NCBI RefSeq assembly: GCF_000612665.1
Contig: NZ_HG942066.1
Coordinates: 186,001-250,000 of the forward strand
DNA from: Neobacillus dielmonensis
GTDB lineage: Bacteria > Bacillota > Bacilli > Bacillales > Cytobacillaceae
DNA: 64,000 nt
Direction of reading: 5' to 3'
Part shown: one piece after another, positions 46,103 to 53,954 of the stretch
Layout: every line of letters begins with the position of its first letter
Position numbering within the stretch: the first letter of the stretch is position 1
Translations under genes and position numbers: made by a program
The notes under the pieces: model-generated
The model's input: the letters and a program-made list of their open reading frames with translations, nothing else
What the model was told of the DNA's origin: nothing
The model's database searches: none

Positions 46103-46196
46103 AGTTTTCAAAGGTTCTGCCTGAGAGAAAGACCTAGGATCTCGGCTTTAAAAGGGAGCCTAAACCCTTGATAGACCCTAGGGATTCCTTTTTCTC
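46103..46196 (-). other. Structured intercistronic element between ilvD and the T-box
   Basis: On the minus strand an outer stem pairs GAGAAAAAG with CTTTCTCTC. Inside, two CCTAGG palindromes (46133-46138 and 46177-46182) can pair, and GGCT/AGCC closes a small hairpin. The 3' side reads CTCTCAGGCAG, resembling the conserved end of glycine aptamers, but the rest does not fit that class. It begins 2 bases after the ilvD stop codon. Confidence 0.45.
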
Positions 46197-46197
46197 A

Positions 46198-47865
46198 TTA
46201 TATTTTCATTACGCCGCCGGTATTGGCAGAAGTAACAAGCTTTGCATATTTTGCAAGATAACCAGATTTAATCTTTGGTTCTGGCTGCACCCATGCTTTG
46301 CGTCTTTCAGCTAATTCTGCTTCATCAACAAGGAGTTCGATGGAGCGAGCCTCAAGGTCGATTAGAATTTTGTCTCCATTTTCAACTAAAGCGATTGGTC
46401 CGCCTTCAGCTGCCTCAGGAGAGATATGGCCAATTGAAATTCCACGGCTGGCTCCGGAAAAACGCCCGTCTGTAATAAGAGCAACCTCTTTTCCAAGACC
46501 GCGGCCGACAATGGCAGAAGTAGGGGCAAGCATTTCTGGCATGCCCGGTCCGCCTTTAGGGCCTTCATAGCGGATAACCACAACGTGACCAGATTTAACT
46601 GTACCATTGTTGATACTTTCTAGTGCATCATCCTGTGACTCAAACACGATGGCTTCACCCAAGAATGTTTTAATGGATGGATCCACAGCACCAACCTTGA
46701 TAACCGCGCCGTCTGGGGCAATATTTCCATATAGAATGGATAGCCCGCCGACTTGGCTATATGGATTGTCTTTTGTACGAATCACATTTGTATTGGTAAT
46801 CTCAGCTTCCTTGACATTCTCTTCAAGTGTTTTTCCTGTAATGGTTAAGCAGTCCTTGTGAAGAGCACCTTCCACTTTGTAAAGTTCATTGATGATGGCA
46901 CTGACACCGCCAGCATTATGGACATCCTGCATAGAATAATCAGATGCAGGCATGATTTTTGCCAAGTAAGGGACTCGTTCAGCTATTTTATTAATATCAC
47001 GTAAATCGTAGTCAATACCGGCTTCATGAGCGATGGCTAATGTATGCAGGACGGTATTGGTAGAGCCGCCCATGGCCATATCGAGAGCGAAAGCATTATC
47101 GATTGCTTCGCGGGTAACAATGTCACGTGGGCGAATATCCTTCTTAACTAGCTCGACTAAATATCTGGCAGCCTTCCGGATTAGCTCATGTCTTTCTTCG
47201 GAAGTAGCTACGATTGTGCCGTTACCTGGAACGGCCATCCCCAAAACTTCCATGAGACAGTTCATGGAGTTTGCTGTAAACATTCCTGAACATGATCCGC
47301 ATGTCGGACAGGCATTATTTTCAATTTCTAATAACTCTTGTTGGCTCATTGCCCCGCTATGATAAGCACCGACTCCCTCAAAAACAGAGGTGAGAGATAA
47401 TGGTTTTCCTGCTGCAGTTCTTCCAGCTTCCATCGGACCGCCCGAAACAAATACAGAAGGGACATTGGTTCTTACGGCAGCCATCAGCATTCCTGGTGTG
47501 ATTTTGTCACAGTTTGGAATGTAAAACACACCGTCAAACCAGTGGGCATTAATAACGGTTTCAGCACTATCCGCAATAATTTCACGGCTTGGCAGGGAAT
47601 AGCGCATACCAATGTGTCCCATTGCGATTCCGTCATCTACGCCAATCGTGTTAAATTCAAATGGTACACCGCCTGCTTCACGGATCGCTTCTTTGACAAT
47701 ATCACCAAAGACATTTAGGTGTTTATGGCCGGGAATGATGTCAATGTAGGAATTACAGACACCGATAAACGGTTTATCTAAATCGCTTGTTTTAACACCG
47801 GCTGCGTATAATAAACTGCGGTGGGGAGCACGGTCAATCCCCTTTTTAATCATATCGCTTCGCAT
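46198..47865 (-). CDS. ilvD: Dihydroxy-acid dehydratase
   Basis: Iron-sulfur dehydratase of 555 residues making the 2-oxo acids of isoleucine and valine. Cluster and metal ligands lie in [23 protein letters not shown] and [29 protein letters not shown] near the C terminus is typical. It lies 11 bases after ilvE. Followed by the structured element and the T-box. Confidence 0.96.
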   Translation of the reverse strand: MRSDMIKKGIDRAPHRSLLYAAGVKTSDLDKPFIGVCNSYIDIIPGHKHLNVFGDIVKEAIREAGGVPFEFNTIGVDDGIAMGHIGMRYSLPSREIIADSAETVINAHWFDGVFYIPNCDKITPGMLMAAVRTNVPSVFVSGGPMEAGRTAAGKPLSLTSVFEGVGAYHSGAMSQQELLEIENNACPTCGSCSGMFTANSMNCLMEVLGMAVPGNGTIVATSEERHELIRKAARYLVELVKKDIRPRDIVTREAIDNAFALDMAMGGSTNTVLHTLAIAHEAGIDYDLRDINKIAERVPYLAKIMPASDYSMQDVHNAGGVSAIINELYKVEGALHKDCLTITGKTLEENVKEAEITNTNVIRTKDNPYSQVGGLSILYGNIAPDGAVIKVGAVDPSIKTFLGEAIVFESQDDALESINNGTVKSGHVVVIRYEGPKGGPGMPEMLAPTSAIVGRGLGKEVALITDGRFSGASRGISIGHISPEAAEGGPIALVENGDKILIDLEARSIELLVDEAELAERRKAWVQPEPKIKSGYLAKYAKLVTSANTGGVMKI

Positions 47866-47876
47866 ATCTCTATCTC

Positions 47877-48788
47877 CTAACTAACAATGGCATGGTTTGC
47901 TGTTTCCGGGTAACAAGCCACTCCATCGGTTGTAACCAATTTTCTGAATTCCTCCAAGAGTGCATTCGTTACTGTGCCGGGCTTTCCATCACTAATGGTA
48001 CGACCATCGACATTAATAACGGCGATGACCTCGACTGCGGTTCCTGTTAAAAAGACTTCATCCGCAACATAGACATCGTGACGTCCGAACGGGGTTTCTT
48101 TTACTTCGTACCCGTTGGCCGTTGCCACATCGATGATGGCATTGCGGGTAATGCCTTCCAAAGCCCCTAAGTAGACTGGAGGAGTATAGATTACATTGTT
48201 TTTCACAATGAAGATGTTGTCAGCCGATCCTTCTGTTACATAGCCTTCGTCATTCATCATCAGTGCTTCCTGTACTCCGGCTTGAGTGGCTTCGAGCTTA
48301 ACTAGAATATTATTTAAGTAGTTCAGTGATTTAATCTGTGGACTAAGTACATCCGGACGATTTCTTCTGGTTGCAACAGAGGCAATTTTTATACCATTTT
48401 CATAGTATTCTTTCGGAAACATGGTTAATTCTTCTGCAATAATAATCACGTTTGGATTGGAGCAGGAAGATGGGTCTAATCCTAGGTTTCCTTTACCTCG
48501 GGATACCACGACGCGAATATAGGCACTTTGCAGCTCGTTCTTTCGAACTGTATCAATGGTTAATTGCGTCATCTCTTCCTTCGTGTACGGAATCCTAAGC
48601 ATAATGGATTGTGCTGATTCAAATAGTCTTTTCAGGTGGGCTTCAAGTCTGAAAATATTGCCGGCATAAACTCGGATACCTTCAAATACGCCATCACCAT
48701 ACAAAAAGCCATGATCAAAAACCGAAATGACAGCCTCCTCTTTCTTGACGAAATCTCCGCCAATGAATATCCATTGACTTCCCAACAT
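47877..48788 (-). CDS. ilvE: Branched-chain amino-acid aminotransferase
   Basis: PLP fold-type IV aminotransferase of 303 residues, last step of Ile, Val and Leu synthesis. [18 protein letters not shown] and RLFESAQSI at the N terminus. The PLP lysine is in [22 protein letters not shown] and FLTGTAVEV follow. AAGGAG is 5 bases before ATG 48788; the GTG at 48794 would overlap it. It opens the operon, behind a sigma-A promoter with CodY-like and cre-like sites. Confidence 0.95.
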   Translation of the reverse strand: MLGSQWIFIGGDFVKKEEAVISVFDHGFLYGDGVFEGIRVYAGNIFRLEAHLKRLFESAQSIMLRIPYTKEEMTQLTIDTVRKNELQSAYIRVVVSRGKGNLGLDPSSCSNPNVIIIAEELTMFPKEYYENGIKIASVATRRNRPDVLSPQIKSLNYLNNILVKLEATQAGVQEALMMNDEGYVTEGSADNIFIVKNNVIYTPPVYLGALEGITRNAIIDVATANGYEVKETPFGRHDVYVADEVFLTGTAVEVIAVINVDGRTISDGKPGTVTNALLEEFRKLVTTDGVACYPETANHAIVS

Positions 48789-48915
48789 GACCACTCCTTT
48801 TAGTCAAAAGACACTTTAAATCATTAAACCTTAGTTAAAAATACAGCCAAGCCCTAAGGCAAATGGAGTATGATCAATAACGGGTTTATGACTCTATAGG
48901 TACTTATTGACGATA

Positions 48916-48944
48916 ATCATACAACCAATTCCAAACATGGTCAA
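48916..48944 (-). promoter_or_regulatory. Sigma-A-type promoter of the ilvE-led operon
   Basis: Minus strand TTGACC, 17-base spacer, TATGAT. The predicted start at about 48909 leaves a leader of 120 bases that contains a CCTTAG/CTAAGG hairpin. Confidence 0.7.
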
Positions 48945-48947
48945 TAT

Positions 48948-48962
48948 AAAAATCTGACAATT
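48948..48962. promoter_or_regulatory. CodY-box-like site abutting the ilvE -35
   Basis: AAAAATCTGACAATT matches the CodY consensus at 11 of 15 positions and lies 3 bases from the -35 hexamer. Confidence 0.45.
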
Positions 48963-48980
48963 CAAACAAATCGGAAAAAC

Positions 48981-48994
48981 TGGTAGCGTTTACA
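48981..48994. promoter_or_regulatory. cre-like site (CcpA) upstream of ilvE
   Basis: TGGTAGCGTTTACA matches the cre consensus TGWAARCGYTWNCA at 12 of 14 positions, centred near -78. In B. subtilis CcpA activates ilv-leu from a cre upstream of the promoter, so an activating role is plausible. Confidence 0.55.
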
Positions 48995-49027
48995 ACATTG
49001 ATAGATTAAGGATAAATCTGAAATAAA

Positions 49028-49042
49028 AAAATTATGAAAATT
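49028..49042. promoter_or_regulatory. Second CodY-box-like site upstream of ilvE
   Basis: AAAATTATGAAAATT (minus AATTTTCATAATTTT) matches the CodY consensus at 12 of 15 positions. Confidence 0.45.
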
Positions 49043-49187
49043 TTTTGAAGAGGGAGAAAACGAGGAGAACACTTGGGAATATTGAATAAAAGTGGGTAAA
49101 AAAGGAAGAAAACAGGTGCAATTTTGACGAACATTTTGTGGACTATATGTTCGTTATATAAGATAGAAGATTATCTATTTATTCCTT

Positions 49188-49916
49188 TCATTTTGAAATA
49201 AATTCATAAACTTCTCTCAAATTATGAAACCCTTTCTCAGTCGCTAGCTGCAAATAGTGACTCCATACTTTTGCGGTCATAATGGCATCGCCTAGTGCAT
49301 GATGTCTGTTTTTGACTTCAATACCACTCCTATTGCAAACCTCGTCTAAAGATAATGATCGGGCAGAAGGGGTGGAAATTCGGATTAAAAATGATGTATC
49401 AATAATCCGGTGCTCGAATCTAAGCTTCAACAAATCCCAAGTTAGTTTTTGCATAAAGGATTTTTCATGAAAGGAATGGTGGGCCACGAGAATATCACTC
49501 TGGATAAACTTTAAAAACTTTAGTAATGCTTCAGAAGCAATTGGAGCAGAATACAAATCTTCATTGCTTATACTCGTCAGTGTTGAAATTTCTTCAGAGA
49601 GGGGGATGTCTGTTTTTACTAAGGAGTAAAAGGTCTCATCCATCTTCATTTGACTGCCAGTCATTTTAATCGCACCGATTGATATGATCTGATCACCTTT
49701 TTCTGGATGAAAACCAGTTGTCTCAAGGTCAAAAACCACAATTTTCAATTCGTTTAGTGGAGACTCCAAATCATCCTTCTGTCGCAGTTCTCTTTGGAGT
49801 TCCCGAATAAAGGCCATTTGCTGCATGGTTGCTGGTCCCTGCATGCCAGCATAGACAGTAGGGGAAAGTTTGCCGGGAATTTGTCTGAAAAATTGAATCA
49901 TATCATTTAGCCCCAT
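49188..49916 (-). CDS. DnaQ-like 3'-5' exonuclease (DEDDh) paired with DUF294 protein
   Basis: Protein of 242 residues. After a helical N-terminal part (1-50) comes the exonuclease domain: ExoI VFDLETTGFHPEKGDQI, ExoII AHHSFHEKSF (His replaces the usual Asn and Glu replaces the usual Asp) and ExoIII HHALGDAIMTA. The ExoII change is notable because the conserved Asp is a metal ligand. AGGAAG fits ATG 49916, which lies 14 bases inside the DUF294 gene, so both are translated from one message. Confidence 0.82.
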   Translation of the reverse strand: MGLNDMIQFFRQIPGKLSPTVYAGMQGPATMQQMAFIRELQRELRQKDDLESPLNELKIVVFDLETTGFHPEKGDQIISIGAIKMTGSQMKMDETFYSLVKTDIPLSEEISTLTSISNEDLYSAPIASEALLKFLKFIQSDILVAHHSFHEKSFMQKLTWDLLKLRFEHRIIDTSFLIRISTPSARSLSLDEVCNRSGIEVKNRHHALGDAIMTAKVWSHYLQLATEKGFHNLREVYEFISK

Positions 49917-50889
49917 AGGAATCTTCCTTTTCCAGCAGTTTTCTAACCACAGCAAACAGTGCCGCTCCATGTTTAATCATGTCTTTAACGTCTTTTGTCT
50001 GCTCTTTCGTTAGTCTTTTTAAGGATAAATAATGACCTGAATCATAGTCCGTTTGGTCACATAACAAAAGCCGATAGTTTAATAGTTTTAAAAATTGCTT
50101 TGTGTATAATGGTTTGTCTATTACAGATGACATCGTTTCGGAGATGGACTCTAACCGTAAAAGTGTCGAAGTTTCTGACATTTTTTCTTTAATGGCTATT
50201 AGCCTTAATGCATTTACATACGGAAAAAGTCCAATTTCTTTAATATTAAGTGCGCCTGCATGCTGACCATGGGTTTCTGGTAAAAGCATGCCTAAAACAT
50301 TTATGCCTTTCTTATAAAACATGGTGTTATTGAGAAATTTGTTCATTAGCTGGTTAGTATTTACCTTTTGAAAAATAAGGTTTTTTAGTAAGTGAACATC
50401 ATTATCTGTGCCATAGAGGATGCGGGCATCAAGAAAGATGAGTAAGTATCGGATGGATTCCCAAGAAGATTCTTCTATCCAGCGGTTTAACTGGACTTCC
50501 CACTCGGAAATGGACTTGCACCACATGGGATTACTTGACATTACCCCTCCGTCACAATAGGGGTAACCAACTTGGTAAAGACCCTTAGAAATTTCTTTTC
50601 CCAGTATTAAAAAGTAGGATTTCATATCCAAATCAGGGTGATGGTAAATTAATCCATGGTCCTGATCGCTCCATATAGATTGTTCTAATCTGCCGGCGCT
50701 GCCCGTTACAAAAAAGGAAAAGGAGCAGGGAGGCGGACCGTATTCTTTGCTGACATTTTCAATAGCCAGTTGAATGACCCGTTTATAGATATTATCGTGA
50801 AGAGCGTTCAATTGAAAGTGGTCTTTGGATGCTTCGGCCATTCGTTCAAATCGATGTTTTTTAACTTGTGAGTAACTGCACTCAGTCAT
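49903..50889 (-). CDS. DUF294-type nucleotidyltransferase-like protein
   Basis: Protein of 328 residues. The putative nucleotidyltransferase (GlnD/GlnE-like) active site is GSAGRLEQSIWSDQDHGLIY, with the Gly-Ser and Asp-x-Asp pattern intact, at about 63-82. The C-terminal half is the helical DUF294 output domain. Unlike many relatives it lacks CBS and cyclic-nucleotide-binding domains. It is next to amtB on the same strand, which suggests, but does not show, a nitrogen-signalling link. The ATG at 50889 has GGAAGGGA upstream. Confidence 0.8.
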   Translation of the reverse strand: MTECSYSQVKKHRFERMAEASKDHFQLNALHDNIYKRVIQLAIENVSKEYGPPPCSFSFFVTGSAGRLEQSIWSDQDHGLIYHHPDLDMKSYFLILGKEISKGLYQVGYPYCDGGVMSSNPMWCKSISEWEVQLNRWIEESSWESIRYLLIFLDARILYGTDNDVHLLKNLIFQKVNTNQLMNKFLNNTMFYKKGINVLGMLLPETHGQHAGALNIKEIGLFPYVNALRLIAIKEKMSETSTLLRLESISETMSSVIDKPLYTKQFLKLLNYRLLLCDQTDYDSGHYLSLKRLTKEQTKDVKDMIKHGAALFAVVRKLLEKEDSYGAK

Positions 50890-50908
50890 TCCAATCCCTT
50901 CCTTCGTA

Positions 50909-50962
50909 GAAAAGCGCTCCTGCAGGTAGCAGTTTTTTTATACACCTGCGGGAGCTATCGTT
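50909..50962 (-). terminator. Intrinsic terminator of amtB
   Basis: AGCTCCCGCAGGT / ACCTGCAGGAGCG stem around an A-rich loop, followed on the minus strand by CTTTTC. Confidence 0.8.
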
Positions 50963-50970
50963 ATATAAAG

Positions 50971-52230
50971 TTATGCTTTCAGTTTTTGTTCCACTTTTAC
51001 AAGTTCAGGATATCCGTAGCTGCCATGTTCACTCATGTCTAGACCAATAATCTCCTCCTCTTCGGTGACGCGCAGTCCGTTCATCGCGGCTTTCATAATG
51101 GACAATAGGATAAAGGAGACAATAAAGGCGAATGCTCCGCATACTACAACACCCATCGCTTGCACTCCAAGTTGATGAAGGCCGCCGCCATAGAATAATC
51201 CTGGCTGACCGACTGTGGCTAATTCTTTGGTGGCGAAGAAACCAGTCGATAATGTTCCCCAAACCCCAGCCGTTCCGTGTACGGATAGAGCGGCAATCGG
51301 GTCATCGATTTTCATCTTTTCAAAGAAACGAATGCTGTAAAATACTAGAATTCCAGCAATAAACCCAATTACAACAGATGCCCACGTTTCAACGAATGCA
51401 CAGGAAGCAGTGATGGCTACTAATCCAGCGAGGGCACCATTTAGCATCATCGGTACATCTGCTTTTCCTAATACGATCCAGGAAATAATCATGGCAGCAA
51501 CTGTTCCTGCTGCGGCAGCTAAATTAGTATTTACGGCAACAAACCCGAAAAATCCTGCATCCACTGACAAGGTGCTTCCTGCATTAAAACCAAACCAGCC
51601 AACCCATAGAAGCAGTACGCTTAAAGCGGTAAATACTTGGTTGTGTCCTGCTAAATTATTTGCAGAGCCATCTTTGTTGTATTTTCCGATACGCGGTTTT
51701 AGAATAATCGTTGCTGCTAATGATGCCATGGCCCCTGTTAAGTGAACGACGGTGGATCCTGCAAAGTCCTGCTTGCCATGCTCAGCTAACCAGCCGCCGC
51801 CCCAAATCCAATGTGCAATCGGAGGATAGACAATAACGGAGAATAATACGGCAAAGACGAGATAGGCACTTAATTTGGCTCGTTCGGCGAACCCTCCAAA
51901 GGCTATTGTCAACGAAATTCCCGCAAAGGCTAGTTGGAATAAAAAGAAAACGGCTCCTGACAGCGACATGCCGTCAATGTCATAACCAGAGTAAAAGAAA
52001 TCTGAAAAACCAAGCAGCGAATTCCCTTTACCAAAAATTAACCCAAAACCAACTGCCCAAAATATGACCGATCCTATTGAAAAGGTAAGGATTGTCTTAC
52101 CAGCGATATGACCGGCATTTTTCATTCTGGTCGATCCAGTTTCTAAGAGGATGAAGCCTCCAATCATCAGAATAACAAGCACTGCTCCTAACATAACCCA
52201 CATACTGTTTAATAAAAATGCGGTATCCAT
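50971..52230 (-). CDS. amtB: Ammonium transporter
   Basis: Trimeric ammonium channel of 419 residues with 11 helices. AGAVFFLFQLAFAGISLTIAFG, the HLTGAMASL stretch with the first pore His and LSVHGTAGVWGTLSTG with the second are diagnostic. There is no glnK next to it, unlike nrgAB in B. subtilis. tnrA lies directly upstream on the same strand. GGGGGAG precedes the ATG. Two TnrA-type dyads lie upstream. Confidence 0.95.
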   Translation of the reverse strand: MDTAFLLNSMWVMLGAVLVILMIGGFILLETGSTRMKNAGHIAGKTILTFSIGSVIFWAVGFGLIFGKGNSLLGFSDFFYSGYDIDGMSLSGAVFFLFQLAFAGISLTIAFGGFAERAKLSAYLVFAVLFSVIVYPPIAHWIWGGGWLAEHGKQDFAGSTVVHLTGAMASLAATIILKPRIGKYNKDGSANNLAGHNQVFTALSVLLLWVGWFGFNAGSTLSVDAGFFGFVAVNTNLAAAAGTVAAMIISWIVLGKADVPMMLNGALAGLVAITASCAFVETWASVVIGFIAGILVFYSIRFFEKMKIDDPIAALSVHGTAGVWGTLSTGFFATKELATVGQPGLFYGGGLHQLGVQAMGVVVCGAFAFIVSFILLSIMKAAMNGLRVTEEEEIIGLDMSEHGSYGYPELVKVEQKLKA

Positions 52231-52255
52231 TCTTTCTCCCCCTTTTGCTTGATTA

Positions 52256-52272
52256 TGTCAATATTTATGACA
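52256..52272. promoter_or_regulatory. TnrA/GlnR box, amtB-proximal
   Basis: TGTCAATATTTATGACA has both arms of TGTNA-N7-TNACA. It ends only 26 bases from the amtB start codon, a position expected to repress or to overlap the promoter. Confidence 0.75.
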
Positions 52273-52321
52273 TTTAAGATAGTTGTATTGTGACATGAGC
52301 GGGAGAGAAGTTCTATAAACT

Positions 52322-52338
52322 TGTAAGATTACCTTACA
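52322..52338. promoter_or_regulatory. TnrA box, amtB-distal
   Basis: TGTAAGATTACCTTACA has both arms of TGTNA-N7-TNACA. With a -10 at CACAAT (minus strand, about 52292-52287) its centre lies near -50, the position at which TnrA activates transcription. Confidence 0.75.
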
Positions 52339-52419
52339 TTGTTTTTGCGTGGATAGAAAAGATTCATCATTAAATTAGCTGAGGGATCATGTTTGCTTTG
52401 AAGGTAGGTTGTTCAAATG

Positions 52420-52452
52420 AAAAAGCCCCCTGCATCTTTAAGCAGAGGGACC
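52420..52452 (-). terminator. Terminator overlapping the end of tnrA
   Basis: CCCTCTGC/GCAGGGGG stem followed on the minus strand by CTTTTTC. The tnrA stop codon lies in the loop. Confidence 0.75.
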
Positions 52453-52782
52453 TTTCCGTAAACCAAATTGAGCATTTAATTGTCCTTGAATCATCTTGCG
52501 TCTAATTTCATCTTGTGTTTGCTTCTTCTGTGCACGGATCATTTCTTTTCTAATTTCATGCGTTTGTACACCATCTTCAATTTTGTTGGCGATTTCCACC
52601 AGCAACTCAACGTCAGAAAATGAATATTTTCTGCTTCCGCCTGGTGTTCGTTCAGGGAAAATCAATTTTCTCTCTTCATAATAACGAATTTGTCTTTCGG
52701 AAAGCCCTGTCAGGTCCCTGACAATCCCGATAGTTATCACCTTTTTATCTTTGTATGAAGAATCCACTATTGTTCTCACCAC
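52438..52782 (-). CDS. tnrA: Nitrogen regulator TnrA (MerR family)
   Basis: Global nitrogen regulator of up to 114 residues. [21 protein letters not shown] begins the winged [14 protein letters not shown] and [13 protein letters not shown] follow. [10 protein letters not shown] and the C-terminal QLNAQF match TnrA, whose tail is bound by feedback-inhibited glutamine synthetase; GlnR ends differently. The frame opens with GTG codons at 52782 and 52779 without a ribosome site. GTG 52767 has GGTGAG 7 bases upstream and may be the real start (109 residues). A TnrA box at 52813-52829 suggests autoactivation. Confidence 0.92.
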   Translation of the reverse strand: MVRTIVDSSYKDKKVITIGIVRDLTGLSERQIRYYEERKLIFPERTPGGSRKYSFSDVELLVEIANKIEDGVQTHEIRKEMIRAQKKQTQDEIRRKMIQGQLNAQFGLRKGPSA

Positions 52783-52812
52783 ACTCTGATAACAATTTTT
52801 GTAATTATTTTA

Positions 52813-52829
52813 TGTTATATTTTCTCACA
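52813..52829. promoter_or_regulatory. TnrA box upstream of tnrA
   Basis: TGTTATATTTTCTCACA fits TGTNANAWWWTNTNACA at every specified position. It lies 31 bases before the longest tnrA start, consistent with the autoregulation known for tnrA. Confidence 0.8.
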
Positions 52830-52863
52830 TGATAGTGGAAATTTGAACTAAAAAGCATTGTAT

Positions 52864-53040
52864 TTAATGAAGGACATCTTTGGAGCTTTTTTTGGGGAGA
52901 GTGGAGTTCTTATATAAATATGCCAATTCGCTGACTGTCAAAGTAGTTAGCTCCGTTTTAGAAAATAGCTCCAGAGACAACAAACGGTTTATATAAAACT
53001 CTTTTAATTGGTCAAGACCTCTCCTTAAATGGGTTGACAC
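52864..53040 (-). CDS. Small basic protein, 58 residues, Fbp-like
   Basis: GTG at 53040 with GGAGGAG 7 bases upstream; stop at 52864. The sequence runs LRRGLDQLKEFYINRLLSLE and then LTTLTVSELAYLYKN, which resembles the Fur-regulated basic protein (FbpA) family: a basic amphipathic helix, a short loop and an LTxSEL-Y helix. No Fur box is seen; instead a perfect TnrA dyad lies upstream of the gene pair. It is 24 bases after the 45-residue gene and ends shortly before the tnrA control region. Confidence 0.6.
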   Translation of the reverse strand: MSTHLRRGLDQLKEFYINRLLSLELFSKTELTTLTVSELAYLYKNSTLPKKSSKDVLH

Positions 53041-53064
53041 AATATCTCCTCCCTTATTAACACA

Positions 53065-53202
53065 TCAGTAGTTTTGAAGTTTTCTTAACAGCTCGTTTGC
53101 CTTTGTTCCTAAGAGCAGCATTAGCTCTTCATATAATTCATCTCGTAATTTATCTAATTCAATGATGGTTTCAGCTAATTTGATATCACTTTTCCGATAC
53201 AT
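53065..53202 (-). CDS. Small helical protein, 45 residues, unknown
   Basis: ATG at 53202 with GAGAGGAAG upstream; stop at 53065. The product is one long charged amphipathic helix (KLAETIIELDKLRDELYEEL). It resembles Spo0E-type phosphatases in size, but the diagnostic SQxLD motif is absent. It is co-directional with the 58-residue gene and probably the first gene of that pair. The dyad at 53268-53284 lies 66 bases upstream. Confidence 0.55.
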   Translation of the reverse strand: MYRKSDIKLAETIIELDKLRDELYEELMLLLGTKANELLRKLQNY

Positions 53203-53267
53203 TACGATCTTCCTCTCTAAGTTTATAACAGTAAATTAGCTGAAATTTCCGTATTTGTCAGTCATTC

Positions 53268-53284
53268 TGTTAGAAAATGTAACA
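53268..53284. promoter_or_regulatory. TnrA box upstream of the two short genes
   Basis: TGTTAGAAAATGTAACA fits the TnrA consensus at every specified position. Minus-strand -10 candidates (TATAAA at 53227-53222, or TAATTT slightly upstream) place it about 50 to 62 bases before the transcription start. Confidence 0.7.
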
Positions 53285-53332
53285 GAGATTTTATTTATAG
53301 CTTTTAAAACTGATAGAAAATCTATCCAACCT

Positions 53333-53357
53333 AAAAAAACCGGAATGATCCCGGTTT
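53333..53357 (-). terminator. Intrinsic terminator
   Basis: AAACCGG/CCGGTTT stem; on the minus strand it is followed by T. Serves the gene at 53383-53664. Confidence 0.85.
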
Positions 53358-53382
53358 CTTTGTGGCAGTTACACTCATTTAT

Positions 53383-53664
53383 TTAATATTCTCCATCGAA
53401 TGGCGTGAATGGGAAGTTGAATCTCCTTTCAACTGCCCGAAGCCGTTGATTTACGCGCTGAAGCCTGCGCTGCAGACGTTCAATTTCTCTCTCTTGCCGC
53501 TCATTGGCCCTTTCTAATTGAGCAACTCTGCGTTCAAGTTGTTGAGGCTGTCTATTAGGGTCAAACTGTTCCGGTTGAATGTATGAAGTATACGGATCCA
53601 CTGGGACATATGCGTGATAGTCGATTTGCATATTCTGAGGTTGATTATAGCCGTAGGGATACAT
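53383..53664 (-). CDS. Coiled-coil hypothetical protein, probably spore-associated
   Basis: Protein of 93 residues. The N-terminal third is Tyr/Pro/Gln-rich (MYPYGYNQPQ). Residues 42-82 form an Arg/Glu/Gln coiled coil (QLERRVAQLERANERQE followed by RLQRRLQRVNQRL). The C terminus is NFPFTPFDGEY. GGAGAG lies upstream of the ATG. On the minus strand CATATGTTA at about 53700 fits the -10 pattern of mother-cell sigma factors (CATANNNTA), but no matching -35 is seen. A spore-coat role is inferred from composition. Confidence 0.7.
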   Translation of the reverse strand: MYPYGYNQPQNMQIDYHAYVPVDPYTSYIQPEQFDPNRQPQQLERRVAQLERANERQEREIERLQRRLQRVNQRLRAVERRFNFPFTPFDGEY

Positions 53665-53954
53665 CTAGGCATCTCTCCTTATAGGTAATTGTACGCTATA
53701 ACATATGCCCCCCACCCAGCAGGGAAACGGCGAATGCCTATAGTTTAATAAGGTGGCTGCCCGGTTAAGCCGCAATCATAACACCGTTTTTGGGCTGCTG
53801 AGACAATCTATTAAAATTCTATTAACTCTTTAAATATAGTAAAAATAAAAATGATTGAATAAAAAAATGAAATAATTTATAATCATGTATATTCAAAATA
53901 TTATTAAAATTGTTAAAATTTATTTTTATAAAAAAATATTAGGGGGTCTAGCTA
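53665..53954. other. Divergent intergenic region with a GC-rich fold
   Basis: From about 53711 to 53800 a GC-rich stretch interrupts very AT-rich flanks. CAGCAG (53717-53722) and AAACGG (53725-53730) pair with CCGTTT (53784-53789) and CTGCTG (53795-53800). GGCT/AGCC (53755-53758, 53768-53771) forms an inner hairpin. It lies upstream of the next promoter, so it is either a separate small RNA or the leader of the minus-strand gene. I recognise no known RNA family. Confidence 0.45.
53855..53883 (+). promoter_or_regulatory. Sigma-A promoter of the amino-acid transporter operon
   Basis: TTGAAT, 17-base spacer, perfect TATAAT. About 65 bases of AT-rich leader precede the start codon. Confidence 0.75.

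Larger units (their letters stand above)
48789..49187. other. Regulatory region between ilvE and the exonuclease gene
   Basis: Holds the ilvE promoter, the two CodY-like boxes and the cre-like site. In addition ACGAACAT (49127-49134) and ATGTTCGT (49147-49154) form a perfect inverted repeat with a 12-base gap and no T-run. It could be an operator or a weak end-of-transcript structure for the exonuclease operon. No gene is seen. Confidence 0.5.

Noticed and set aside
46103-46196. TPP riboswitch on the plus strand (CTGAGA ... ACCCTTGA)
   Set aside because: Only scattered similarity, wrong strand relative to all neighbouring genes and no thiamine gene nearby.
53065-53202. Spo0E-type phosphatase for the 45-residue protein
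   Set aside because: Size and helicity fit, but the diagnostic SQxLD motif is missing.
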